Shown: positions 38,658-50,667 of the stretch, piece by piece
Position numbering within the stretch: position 1 is the stretch's first letter
How the letters are laid out: each line of letters begins with the position of its first letter
DNA from: Podospora bellae-mahoneyi
Lineage: Eukaryota > Ascomycota > Sordariomycetes > Sordariales > Podosporaceae
NCBI RefSeq assembly: GCF_035222275.1
Contig: NC_085881.1
Span: 248,001-312,000, forward strand
Length of the DNA stretch: 64,000 bases
Reading direction: 5' to 3'
Program-made: the position numbers and the translations under genes
Notes under the pieces: model-generated
What the model was told of the DNA's origin: nothing
Seen by the model: only the letters and a program-made list of their open reading frames with translations
Database searches by the model: none

Positions 38658-40966
38658 GGAATATTTCAGTGATTTAAGTAAAAGAAGGTTACTATAGTAA
38701 TTATTATATCGAAAGGGGCGAAAATTATAAAAGTCGTAACTATTAATCTTAGAAGAACGAACTTCTAGATTCTGAAAATACTTTTTATTAATATATCAAA
38801 TAAAATACCTGGAGTTTTAAGAGTACAAGGATATTATAAAACGGTTCAAGGTAGAATTTAAAAAAGGCAAAACTAAATCATAAACTTTATTGGATTAATT
38901 AATATAAACTAGTATGAAAACCACGAAGTATAAGCACTCTATTTATCAAAAGAAAACATATAGTAAACTGCATTTAAAATTTCATATTTTTAAAATAAAA
39001 TTACAATTATATAATGGACCTACATAACGTACAAGTATACACATAAAAGCTAGGAAAAGTATTAGGAAAATAAAAAGTTTATTAATATTAAGCCTTCGAC
39101 ATACTCCGGATAAATACTTTTACTTATAAAGAATGAATTCCATACAAGAGAAGTTGTGTAATTTTGTTTGAATATCCGCAATATCGGAAAATACTTTAGT
39201 TTTCATATATTATATATAAATAGATAAAGTACTATTGAAGTTAGTTTCTATATAGCTACTAGCCGCTATATAAAGAGGGTAAAAGCGGAACCTTTGACCG
39301 GTCGAAATGACTATAATTCCATAGGAATAATACGAAAAGAAAGTAAATAATTTTTTATCGAGAGTTTAAGACCCGGTGAAAGTAAAGAATACTTTCAATA
39401 AAACCGTTTCTACTTGAATATATAAGATATTATGTGAATTAAATACATTAGAACAGTAATACGGTTACGTTAAAGGCATTCGCTTAAACATATTAGAGAA
39501 GTCCCGACTATATATTCTACATATAAAAGAAAGTTAAGCAGTATTAACTATTATCCGAGGTTAAAACTAATGCTATAGCTAAAGAACAGAGGGTAGCCGG
39601 AGGGAAAGTTCTACAGAGTATAAACGAGGAAAGGTAGGAAAAAGCATAACGGTAATCATTAAACGTATTTCTATTATTATTAAATAATTCAGAATATGAA
39701 AATATATTTAAAAAACATTATCGCTTAAGAAACGACTTGCGACCTTTCGCACGGGCCGGTAACCTTTAACGGACTACGAAAGGTGCCGTCGGAAATACCG
39801 GCGTACAGCAAAAGTACAGAATATCAATCCGATATTTGTGAGCGAAATCATTATTATATAAAAGAGAAGTAAAGAAATGAAAGTTTAGGACATAATACAT
39901 ATAAAATACTTAAAAACCTTGGAGTAATAATATTGATAAATAAAAGTACGAAAGTAAATTTAATTTTGGTATAAATAATATATTAAATTAAAGTTTAAAA
40001 AAAAGAATAGATTATCATAAAAAAACTGTTTTCGACTTAAAAAGTTCATAAGGATACATTAACTTTAGCTATTATAATCAAAAGAAAAATAGCCTCAATT
40101 ATATTCAATAGTATAACTATAAAGCTTTCGATCAATATAATTTTAAGATGATTTTAATATAAGGATTCTAACTTAGATATTAATTAAAGGGATAGTAATT
40201 GTTCATGATTGAAAGAAGTTTAAAAGTATTTAATTAAAAATGGAAAATTAGGCGTATATATAGAATAAAGTATAAAAACCTACCCTTTATAATACTACCG
40301 TAGAAAGCGTAAAAGGTAATAGTACGTTCCGTTAATATAGGTGGTAAATCCGAAAAATGTAAAGTTAGCGACGTTGATAAAAATATCGAAGATTAATAAA
40401 GACGCTTATCATAATAACATAAAGAAATGTAAGAAAAAGGCAATACCGGTACAGTATTAAAGATATTTAGCTTTTACGGCTAAGTATTCAGAGGGATTTC
40501 CAGAGTAATGAACGTAGAACTACCAAATTGAATTTTAAAAAGCAACTAAATTACGGCTGTTTGACGTCTACTGTATTAACGATAAGTAAGGTAAAAAACT
40601 ATAAAAGTACTTAAACGAGAATATTAAAAAAGAATATTTTTGGGAGTTCATATTATTACTAAATAACCCCGTATCTCTCATACTAAAAACAATGGTAACT
40701 TATAATTATATAAAAGTTACCGACAATTATATAACGAAATAGTGAAAAATTCTTACCCGCTGATATTAAATTTATTTTATAAAACTTAGTGAATAAAGTG
40801 TAGTACTTTATACGCTTAATATACCTATGAAATATATTTATATATAAATGAACGAAAGGAATACAGGAAAAATGATATTTGGTATAGTTTATATTGATTT
40901 AAATACTTAATGAGATTATTCGGGTTAATTTATATACTTACGGTGTTATGATCTTTCATTAATTAC

Positions 40967-41164
40967 ATGATCCGCAAATTCCCGGATGAAACCATAATAT
41001 ATTATTTCAGCCACGTTACTATTTACTTATATACATTAAAGAAATTTAAATACTATATACGAAAAGTACACGACGTATTATACGGAGCTATAATTTTAGT
41101 AAATAAAGAAAAGCGAGTTCGATATGGAAAAAATACATATTTTGGATTTAATATTTTCAAGTAA
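40967..41164 (+). pseudogene. Reverse transcriptase fragment of gypsy copy 2
   Basis: A 65-codon open stretch contains the end of the reverse transcriptase palm and the following region: YYFSHVTIYLYTLKKF, then VNKEKRVRYGKNTYFGF, matching the family layout of a (F/L)DD active site, a TLEEH-like helix, and a KC.F....YLG strand. The two catalytic Asp positions read Ser-His, so it could not work. It is open only by chance; stops surround it. Confidence 0.7.
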
Positions 41165-42724
41165 ATTTCGTATAGAATATAGAAAAGTTATACTAGTTAA
41201 AGACTGGCCTACGCTATAATGATGAATATATATTAAGAAATTCCATTGTTCATTTATTTTCATCGGAATTTTGTCCGGAAATATATAGATATTACACTAG
41301 TATTGACTCTTTAAATAAGAAAATATAAAGCTCTTGTAAGAGTATGGAGAAAAGCAAGACTTTTAAAAGTTAGAACAATTCTTTTAAAGAACCTAATATT
41401 TAAATTCTAGATTAGTACATTAACTTAGGCAATAGGTAAATAATTAGGCTAGCGTGATAATAAGGGGAAAGTCATATTGGGAACTTTCTTTTCGCAAAAG
41501 CTAAAAGGGGTATATGAAAACTATTTAATTTACGATAAAGAATTAATTGTTGTTATCGAACCGTTTCAGGAAAAAAATTAACTTTTTAATAATATTAATT
41601 ACAAAATATAGGTCTATATACATTATAAAAACTTACAATAACTTAATATTACCAAACTCGTTAACGTATAGTAAACTCGATAGTCAAAATTTCTTTTAAA
41701 GTTAATATTTTAAATTATCTATAAAAAGAGTTGGAAAAGTATGAAACATATTTAGCCGGTAAGCGGACCACTATAAAAATATACTTGGGGAGTCATTATT
41801 ATTATGTAAAAAGATGTTGCAACATTTTTTTAGAAGATTACTTTAATCATAAATAACATATTATATTATATATTATAAATAAATTACTTTGAAAAATATA
41901 ACTGAAAAATAAATAATCATGTTACGGAATAATACTAGTAAGAAACTTCAGAGCTGTAAAATAGATACTTAAAGATAACTATGGTATAAGAAGTCGACTT
42001 ACGTAGAGCTAGGTACTGAAAAGGTATTAACCATGAGAATCCACAGGTTAAGGTTTGGAAAATATAGAGGTATTATTAAAACTATAGAAAAAATTATATA
42101 ATACTTTAATTCATGAAAAATTAAACATAAAATTAACACAGCTATTTAGTATTTATACATATAGAAAAAAAAGGTTACAGAGTATAAGCATTCTAGATTT
42201 TTTAGGTTATTATTAATGGCTTAATGGCTATATATTAAACTCTATTATCAAGTTACTAAAGTTCAAGAATATGGTAACTGGTATTTAAATATAATAGTAT
42301 ATTAGCAATGATAAATAAGTTTATTAAATAAAGGTACTTTTTACTCTTTGGAAAAGAACTCATTAATAAAGTAATAAACGGATAGAACATTATGATACAA
42401 TATACTAATATAGATATAATCAAGGGAATTTATTACGGACCGCGATATTAAATTTATATAGTTTTGAAAAGCGTTAATAATAAATGAAAGATAGTAAGTA
42501 AAGCGTTTTCGGCGTACAAACCTTAAATAGACGGATAGACGGAACGGTTTGATTAAATTATAAAATAGTATTTACTGAATCATATTAATTCTAAGTAAAA
42601 TAACTAGGTCAAACTATTACTTACGGTATAATTAGTGAATAACCTGTTATTAACTGAGATGATAACAGTAATATTTGTCTTCAGAAATTATAAATATCGA
42701 GTAAGCTTTTGTTAGGGACAGGAT

Positions 42725-42907
42725 ATGAAGGTGCCTAGGGCTATTGTCAAAGTAAGTAAGTTATATACACTTTATAGTAAGCTTAAAGAAAGCCTAGAGT
42801 TTACAAGGAAAAGGATACGGAAATACTATAACTGTAAAAAGCTCGACGGACTTCACTTTAAGGGGGGGGATATAGTATTCCCTTTTATACGTAATTTACG
42901 CACTTAG
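42725..42907 (+). pseudogene. Integrase C-terminal domain fragment of gypsy copy 2
   Basis: A 60-codon open stretch reads as the GPY/F-side C-terminal part of a Ty3/gypsy integrase: a helix with LEFTRKRIRKYYN, then FKGGDIVFPFIRNLRT, corresponding to the 'G(D)KV.L..(R)N(I/L)(K/R)T' strand of the family. The Leu-Gly-Pro-Phe that should follow is lost beyond a stop. This is the clearest coding signature of the copy. Confidence 0.75.
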
Positions 42908-43249
42908 TAAGATTACTTAATACAATATATTTATAACTATATACCTTTTGAATTGTATTTTTAGAACCTTTATGTTTCGTAAATAAAGTGAATATTTAGG
43001 AAGTAACGGAGGACGAAAAAAAAGGAATAACATAAAAAAGGTTGTAGATTTACAGTTTAGTTTAACTTAATTAAAATACTTAATTAAATGAATAGATTAC
43101 CTAACAATAGATAATTCATAGAAACTATCGGTAAACCTAAACCATTTAAAGAATTGAAAAAATTGTATTGGTAATATTTAAACTGACCTAAGCTAAAAAA
43201 AAAAAGTATTTAAGTTTATAGTCGGGTACTTGTCAACTTAAATACGAAA

Positions 43250-43319
43250 AACTTCAACGGGAATTGAACCCGCGCTTCCGATATCATAGTCGATATACAA
43301 TACACTATGTTATAGAATT
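43250..43319 (-). other. tRNA-like segment antisense to gypsy (copy D)
   Basis: 70 nt on the minus strand with the best-kept T arm: GCGGG, loop TTCAATT, CCCGT, then TGAAGTT followed by a T-run that could act as an RNA polymerase III terminator. The 5' seven bases AATTCTA can be derived from AACTTCA, which would pair with the 3' end, but are mutated. A-box-like 'tagtgtattgta' is weak. Confidence 0.55.
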
Positions 43320-43759
43320 AATGAATGGTTAGGGATTTAATTACAAATAACGTTATATACTTTAATCGCTTTAAAAGGTTAAAAGAGGTTTACCGGTAGT
43401 ACTTAAATTAGTTAAGAAGAAGGGACCGGTTACATTAAAACCAGGATTTAGGGCAAGATCAGAAGGCTAGTCCAGGCTTGAGGAATCTAAGAGATAAAGA
43501 GGCTGTAAAGCGTCGTTCTAAATAGCTTCCGGCTATATAGAGATATGGTAAAAAGATTCGGACGGTACGGTAATAGCGGACTATATTACCCGGGTGTTTT
43601 CCTTTTAAATACTCCGCGCAAATAGCCGCTCTTTACGAATATAAAGAGAGATATATATTTATTTTACTCCGAGAAGCTTAATGATTAAACAAAAAAGTTA
43701 ATCTTGAAGTTTGTACTCTTTACCTTGGAGTTAATTTTGCTTTTTCACGGTTAGAGTTA

Positions 43760-44201
43760 TATGACGAACCCCTGTACAGAACCTCTGAAAGGGATACTGG
43801 TTGAAGGCTACTTCTGGCAATTGGTTCGGTGCAGCTAAAGAGTGCACAATAAGATGTCTTAATGTAAACACAAGATACCGTGAATACAAGCTCGAATTGC
43901 ATACTGCGGAACTGTCTATCTACACCAGCCAGTTCCTCCGTGTATATAGACCTCGGGGCCCTGAGGTGCTCGCCCTGCTATGGCCCCAATCACTCCTAGC
44001 ATATTGCATCCTGCGAAGTGCTCGTCGTGCTATGCCTTCGATCACCCGTAGCATCTTGCATCCTGCAGAGTGCTCGTGCTTCTTGGCGCTATAGCACTTT
44101 TGGCCAGCCTTGATTGGCTGCCTCCTGATTTCCCTAATGATTGGCTGGGGACGCCCTGCGCCCCACGTACTGCGCGACCTGCCGTTGGGTTAACTGTGAC
44201 A
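43760..44201 (-). mobile_element. Young solo LTR, subtype B, nested in gypsy copy 2
   Basis: A 442-bp, almost unmutated LTR; in plus-strand reading it begins TATGACGAACCCC and ends TAACTGTGACA. Perfect 5-bp target duplications AGTTA lie at 43,755-43,759 and 44,202-44,206. The matching part of gypsy copy 1 (around 31,440-31,500) shows the site without the insertion. It has about two and a half ~52-bp tandem units ('tgcatcctgcgaagtgctcg' type) at 43,966-44,090, plus the shared hairpin and TATA-like core. Apparent open frames inside it are not genes. Confidence 0.92.
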
Positions 44202-44468
44202 AGTTACTATAAAGCAATTAATCATAATACAAAAGTAAAAAGAATATATTTACGAGCGGAGCCTCCGTTAGAACCGTTATATAGGTTTTTACGGCGTACG
44301 TATTTAAAGTACCGAAAAGAGCCTGAGATTATAGTATAAGTGATCCCGAAAGTAAAATCAATATAGTAAAGTATTATAGTAGAACTATTGCGTAGGTTTC
44401 GTAAAGCGAGAGAAGAAAAACTATATAGTTTTACAATAACGTTTCTATATACGGTTAAATATAAAAGG

Positions 44469-44820
44469 TATTATATTACCGTTCTAGAAAACGGTAGAGA
44501 TATAAGTAAGTAATGACCGCTGGACTGGGCGATTATACGGGGCTTACCGTCCAATAGATGGAACAGACTAATAAAATCGGGACCGGGGACCGTAGCGGGG
44601 CTTGCGATCCACGGTCCTTAGGTCTATATATACGAAGGAACTAGCTAGTGTAGATAAATAGTTCCGTAGTATGCAATATAGATTATAATCCTTAGTATCT
44701 CAACTATTATAATTAAGACAAGCCATTATTTCACAATGTTTAGCTATACCAAAACAGAACTATGTAAAAACGCCTTTGACTAGTAACCATTTTAGGAGTT
44801 GTGGATAGGAGTTCCTCACA
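44469..44820 (+). mobile_element. 3' LTR of gypsy copy 2, subtype C
   Basis: 352 bp with the subtype-C double unit ('gactgggcgattatacgggg' and 'gaccggggaccgtagcgggg'), the TATA-like core 'ctatatatacgaagg' and the end 'ggagttcctcaca'. It is slightly more mutated than the 31.8-kb LTR. Confidence 0.75.
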
Positions 44821-47328
44821 TTTACCTTTAAAGATTTATTTAGAATAATTTCATATATCTTGCAAAAAACTATGTTATATTAATAAGAACATTATTTAAA
44901 ATCATGTTTTGAAACAGAATGTAGGTAGTTAATCAAAGAAAATTTTAAGGTTGTGATCAAGAAAAGCAAAATAATAATAGAAACTTTGAAGTTCATTTCA
45001 CAAGATAATAGATACTACCATTTAAACTTTATAAATATTCTGGAAATTATACAAGTATCTAATAACTATCTTGAACTACTTATATTAATAAGGAATACCT
45101 TTAGAAGCGGAAAGTCATTAATTTAGTTAATACTAAAGTTACTAAAAGAAATATATTATGAAAAACTACTTAAAATATCTGAATATTCCATTATAGAATA
45201 CTATGATCACTATTTGAAGAAAGATATTCGTCATTTTATCATGGGTGATTCTACGAATCATTTTTTACGGATGAGAATTCAATCAAGTAACACTTCTAAA
45301 TAAAAGTCTTTTTTGTGGAGCTTAAAGTAAAAAAACAGTAAAATCATAAAATATTCTATACTAATCTCTTTAAGTATTTTCATTACTTTTAATAAGTTAT
45401 TCACCGTACTTCTTCGCATATTATACCGGTATTGAACCATTTCTTTTCTACTTTAATCAATATCAGATTCTAGATTAATATACTAGCATTAATACATCTT
45501 TTAATAATTTTTAGAACTTTATATACTCTATACATTACATTTCTGTAAATTCTTTCCTAATTCAAGTTTTATTGAAAAAACGCTTATGCATATTTGGATC
45601 ATAAGTATTTATTAAGTAATTATCAATCATTAATCATTTAATAGTTAATGTAATGATCGTTCCAAATTAAACAAGTTGTTTTGTTTATATAAAATAAAAA
45701 ATATTGAATATATCGGAATTTGATTTATAAGAAATAAAAAGTTTATGTCTATTCAATAAAGAGGAATTTTACATAATATAAATTGAACAACTTGTTATAT
45801 TAATTGGGGTTTTATATAATAGAAAATTAGTTTTGTATAGTTCTATTCATGGTTGATTTATAACATTACCATTTGCGGCTATTTTAGTTCTTTCTATATT
45901 GGTAATAAGTTCACTATTACTTATATTTTTCCATAAAATCTTCATATAAAATTATAATCAGTTAGTATATGAATTACTATATATTAAAGAGAAATATAAG
46001 TAAATGAATTTCGTTCTCATCAATTCGATCATTTAAACTGTAACCTAAAGATTTATTCTTCTTTTTAATTCTTTAATTCAATTTAATCATCCTTTTCTCT
46101 TCATAGGAAGCAATATTGTATTGGTGTTATATTTATCTTTTTAGCACTAATCTCGTAGCCTATTATACTAGTTAGTGTTTTATATGACGGATAAATAGTA
46201 CTTTTCTGTGTAGTTCTGTTAAAACCTTACAAAACTACCATTCGGGGCCATTTTAGCCCCTATTATTTATATTTCATTGGTCGTTTCAAAACTGGACGAG
46301 GTTATTACTGCCGTCTCTTATATTACATTACGCCCCAGCACTTTGTTGTTCTTCTTTCATATTACTTATTATAATATACTTTACTTATAGTAACCTGACT
46401 AGCTAGGTCTCTACATATAGGAGTTTACCTTATAGAGGTCAAAGCAAGAAAATCCAAAGTTATAGATTTTCTATATACTTTTTTTCAATGTATTTATTAC
46501 TTTCAATAATTACCTCAATATAATTGTTCTTATTAACATTATAATATTGTAGTTTTATCTCTTGTTTCTTTTTTATTAAAAATTGCAAATTTATATTTAA
46601 CTTTTCTAATTTAATTTTTTTGGTAATTTTTCAACTATATAATACTGATAATAAGTTTTGTATCATATATAAAATCTTTATATATTTCTCTTTAGTCATA
46701 ATTTTTGATCTAATTATGAAGGTAAAGCGAAGATATACCCAAAATATTGATTTGAACTTTCTTCAAAGTAAAGGTTTAAAATTTGATTTTAAAATGTATT
46801 TAATGATTAGTAATGATTACTTCATCACCAGTTGAAGTATTCTATTTGAAATTATTCTGATTTTTCAAGTTTTTTTGTTTACTGAAATAAATATAGTTTT
46901 ATTTCAGTATGATATTTAATATGTCAAAATTGACTTTTATAGGAAATAATATGGTTTTTAAAAATATTTAAGTGAAGAGAAATAGCTTTAACTTCCGTTT
47001 TCTATTGTTATATAATAGTAAAGTTCATTCCTTAGCTATTTATAAAACAAAAACAATAATCTGTACAGGTTGTTAAAGCTTCGTATTATTACTATTCACA
47101 ATTGTTTGAATTATGAATCATAAATATTAATTTTATTATTTTCATAACTATACAGTTATCATTTTATTTCTTTACACTAAAGTTAAATGTTTTTCATAAA
47201 TCATTTATCATTTTATTCCCTATTTAGTTTTAAATCAAAGATCTTATTAGAAAATTAAAATTACTTGACAAAGAATAGAGTTTTAAAGTATTAAATTAAA
47301 TTATTCATGAAAGATTAGAATAATAGTA
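44821..47328. other. AT-rich gene-free relic DNA
   Basis: No gene or intact element. It contains copies of repeat Y (about 45,865-45,910 and 46,215-46,275) and repeat X (about 46,385-46,475). Confidence 0.65.
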
Positions 47329-47410
47329 ACGTGCATAATAAGCGAGTCGTACAGTCTCCACCACGACGCGTCCTCCTTACACCTAACATTAATTTTTTCC
47401 ACAACCTAAT

Positions 47411-49043
47411 ATACCTCCTACTTCAAAGGAAGCTAGGATACTCTTAGCCCTTAAGGCTCTCCAAAAGGATAAAAAATTAAGCCTCCCAGCTATAGTTAAG
47501 CTTTATAACGTACTACCTGTAACTCTCTCTAACCGACGCGCCGGCCGGCCTACACGACGCGATACTATACCTAGATCGAAGAAACTTACTTAATCTAAAG
47601 AAGAGGCTATTATTTACTATATTATTAAGCTTTTTACGTAAGCTTTTTTATTAAGCTTACATAGTATAGAAGATATAACTAACTAACTATTCCGCGTACG
47701 CGACACGCCCCCTATTAGTAAACGCTAAGTATATAATTTCGTTAAACGCTAACTATAATTCCTTACGCGTTTTACGCGTAAATACGATTATTAGAGGGTT
47801 AAGTGCGAAAATCCGAAGGTTATTACCGAATAGTTTACGCTCGTACGGAATATTAAAGCTAAATATAGTATTATAAATAACGATATTTATAATTTCGACG
47901 AGACTAAATTTATAATAAGTATTATTCTCGTAAGTATAGTAATTATAACCTCGGACGGTTTACGTAAAATAAAACTAACCTAGCTTAATAACCGTAAATA
48001 AATAATAGTAATTTAAGGAATTAATACTTTCGGCTAAACTATTTTATTTTTTATCATTTTAACTATATAGTATTACTTTATTAATTAATATATTAAATAT
48101 AATTTATTATTTATTTAATATATTATAATTACCGATAATAATTAAACTATTAATCCGGTAGGTTTAAATTAAATTAAGTACTTTAACGATTATATAGCGT
48201 CCTATTTAAAGGGTAAATACCGGTTATTATCCTCGATAATTATAAAAGTTATTCTTTAATTAAATTCGAGCGCTACTACTAGCAAAATGATATTATTACG
48301 CTCTATGTACCTCTATACTTTTCCTACCTCCTCTAGCTATTCGATATCAACTATTTTAGACCGCTAAAATAGACGTACGGCCGCTAGATCGAGGGTTTAA
48401 TACGTATATATATTAACAACGTAAGTAAATTCGAGTTTCTTAAAATATATAGGGTAGCTTTATAGGTACTAGCCTTATACTATATAATTTAAAGAAAGTA
48501 CTTTCTAAGCTAAATATAAAGTTTTGTACGTTAATACCTCTATCCTTAAGGCCGGGTACGGCACATCCTTAAATATTTTAAATACTATAAAACCCCCGAG
48601 AAACTAATTTATATTTAACGTTTATTAAAACTCGTATTACTAACTATTAAAATAACTCCCCGACTTTAATATTAAGTATTATAAATTAATTTACTAAAGG
48701 TACGATAGCTATAATATACTAAGTAGCCCTCTTATAAGGAAAGGTCTCTTCGCTCCGTAAGGCCAATGAAGCACTAAGTAAGCGCCGGAGAGCTAAAAAA
48801 ACACGTATACGGCTCGGAGGATCACTTACTGTGTAAGATGCACAGGATCTACTAAACTAGAAGGCCGTGGGTGGGGAGGTAGTGGAAGAAATATAGCCGG
48901 ATGGCGGTAGTGCAGGGGAGGCTCGTACGACGGTTCGGTGCTGTGGTATGTGCGGCAAGCCTGGCCATAACGCGCGCATTTGCCAGGAGGCTAGGGAATC
49001 ATCTGATTCAGCCGTTTCTAATATAATTGTAGTTGCTTCCTAA
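47411..49043 (+). pseudogene. Pogo-like transposase of E3, start codon lost
   Basis: Same family as the E1 transposase. Three defects are visible: the start ATG is ATA (a G-to-A change), many in-frame stops lie in the AT-rich middle, and the length from start to stop (1,633 nt) is not a multiple of three, so at least one indel exists. N-terminal HTH-like and C-terminal zinc-knuckle segments remain readable. Confidence 0.8.
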
Positions 49044-49092
49044 TATTATTGCGGTATAATTGAGGATAGTTGTTGTAGGGTAGTGAAGACTA

Positions 49093-49157
49093 TACGACTC
49101 GCTTATATGTACGACTCGCTTATATGTACGACTCGCTTATATGTACGACTCGCTTAT
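49093..49157 (+). repeat. Four 17-bp tandem units in the E3 terminal repeat
   Basis: TACGACTCGCTTAT occurs four times with starts at 49,093, 49,110, 49,127 and 49,144 (period 17, linker ATG). The last copy runs into the transposon end. E1 has one copy at the same place. The motif is the likely transposase-binding subterminal site. Confidence 0.95.
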
Positions 49158-49299
49158 CATGCATGTTATAATTATTCCAGTCATGAACCTTGGTTTAATT
49201 AATAAATATATATAGATTATAAAAATTCAACCAAAGATTTCTCTTATTTTTAAGAAAAATTTCATTTCAGAGTAGAATATTGAAAATAGACATAACATT

Positions 49300-49406
49300 T
49301 ATTATTATTATTATTAACATTATTATTATCATTATTATGATTATCATTATTATGATTATCATTATTATTATTATCATTAGTAGTAGTAGTAGTAGTAGTA
49401 GTAGTA
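49300..49406. repeat. Trinucleotide microsatellite (ATT/ATC then TAG)
   Basis: About 80 bp of ATT repeats with interspersed ATC and ATG triplets, followed by nine or ten TAG triplets. A simple-sequence tract with no other feature. Confidence 0.95.
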
Positions 49407-50667
49407 AACATCATCAAATCTCGTTATATTTTTATAGAAAATATTGTTCGTGAAATTTAATATTGCTTATGGGTCAAATTTTAATAATATAGTATAAAGA
49501 ATTTTGTTCGTTTCTGAAAATTAACGATATGCTATGTTTTGAAATGTAATAACCTGTACTTTTATTAAAAGACCCAATAATACTCAATAAAGAAGATTAA
49601 TTGTTTGAAAATACTATCTGAAATGACATATAATATAGTACATATTCTTAAAAAAGGATTAAATATATTTAATAAAGAAAAGTTTTAACTATGTAAACTT
49701 AAATGCCGTTTTATTATTATTCATCATGAGACTTGACAGTATTTTAATTAGCACTATATAAGTCTTAATTTAATAATTGGATAGGTTAGTAATTTGGAAA
49801 AAATAAAAATGAAATCTTCTTACTATTATATTTTTCAATCTTATGAATACAGAATACTTTAAACCGCACGAGTCTCAAAATAAAACTTATATTAAAAAAT
49901 AATTTACATAATCAAAAATGTATATATGTGTACAATTTATAAAGTTTATAATTACATATTATTAATTTACTTAAAAATGAAAAAGACCTAAAATGATCCA
50001 TTGATTTTTAAAACATATTAATATTTGTATAATTTAAAAAATAAGAATGATGAAATTAATATTTACAATAAACAGTCAAAATAATCACAAATTATATTTT
50101 CTAAATCTTAAAGAAAAACTAGAGAAAAAATTATTCGCATTTTATTGTATATAAATATTAGTACAAAAAATGATTATATTGCTATTAAGAAACAAGACCT
50201 AAGTATCAATAAGTAAATGTTCATATAATAAAGCTATGTAAATATATATATGTATATATATGTATATAAAATAAGAGAAAGAGAGAAAAAAGTGCTAGCT
50301 ATAAGGAAAAGATAACTAAAGCTATAGTATAAACTTTGCCTAGCTCGGAGTATACTAGTTTACCTAGCCTGGTGGAACCCTAACTTTAGATATAGGGAAC
50401 TTTGATAAGACTCTATAAGCTTATAATCTATACCTAAGATATAAGCCCTCTACCTAATACTCTAGAGGTAACTACTTCTCCTACACTACGGGGTCCGCAA
50501 GTGTCATCTTTGTATTAATTCTATACACCGCCTCTATTAAACCATCTTCATTCTACCCGGATATTCCACATCCTGAGCTAACTACTCATGCATAGTCTAT
50601 ACGACCAGCAACCCCGCTAGTCTTGTCCTCAATCCCATTCCTCTGGTTCTTTCATTATACCTCCCAT
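49407..50667. other. AT-rich block edge and transition to normal composition
   Basis: No gene. AT-rich to about 50,280, with alternating purine-pyrimidine 'atatatatgtatatatatgt' near 50,240-50,270; then a 380-bp intermediate zone with more C and G but many TpA steps, joining the 3' side of the damaged oxygenase gene. This is the right boundary of the RIP-affected region. Confidence 0.7.

Larger units (their letters stand above)
37545..44820 (+). mobile_element. Ty3/gypsy chromovirus relic (copy 2), longest copy
   Basis: The most complete element, about 6.8 kb after removal of a nested LTR. In order: truncated 5' LTR (37,545-37,667), gag remains with a zinc knuckle at 38,616-38,657, reverse transcriptase (40,967-41,164), integrase C-terminal domain (42,725-42,907), chromodomain (about 43,030-43,160), antisense tRNA-like segment (43,250-43,319), and 3' LTR (44,469-44,820). 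The order gag, reverse transcriptase, integrase, chromodomain is that of chromoviruses, whose chromodomain is known to steer integration to H3K9-methylated chromatin. All frames are riddled with stops. Confidence 0.85.
47329..49166 (+). mobile_element. Pogo/Fot1-like DNA transposon (E3) with expanded right end
   Basis: A 1,838-bp element flanked by TA (47,327-47,328 and 49,167-49,168). The left end begins ACGTGCATAATAAGCGAGTC; the right end carries four tandem copies of the subterminal motif instead of one. On the plus strand the transposase frame starts with ATA (47,411-47,413) where E1 has ATG, then PPTSKEARILLALKALQKD. A zinc knuckle CX2CX4HX4C is intact near 48,940-48,985 and the stop is at 49,041. 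The 47.6-48.7 kb middle is RIP-mutated. E3 is 85-90% similar to E1 by eye in the clean parts. Confidence 0.9.

Noticed and set aside
43801-44339. Two open frames of 97 and 89 codons at 43.8-44.3 kb
   Set aside because: They lie in or across the solo LTR and its flank. The open frame reflects its normal GC content, not coding.
49093-49157. Short repeats resembling a CRISPR array
   Set aside because: Four head-to-tail 17-bp units with only a 3-bp linker and no spacers, at a transposon end, in a eukaryote.
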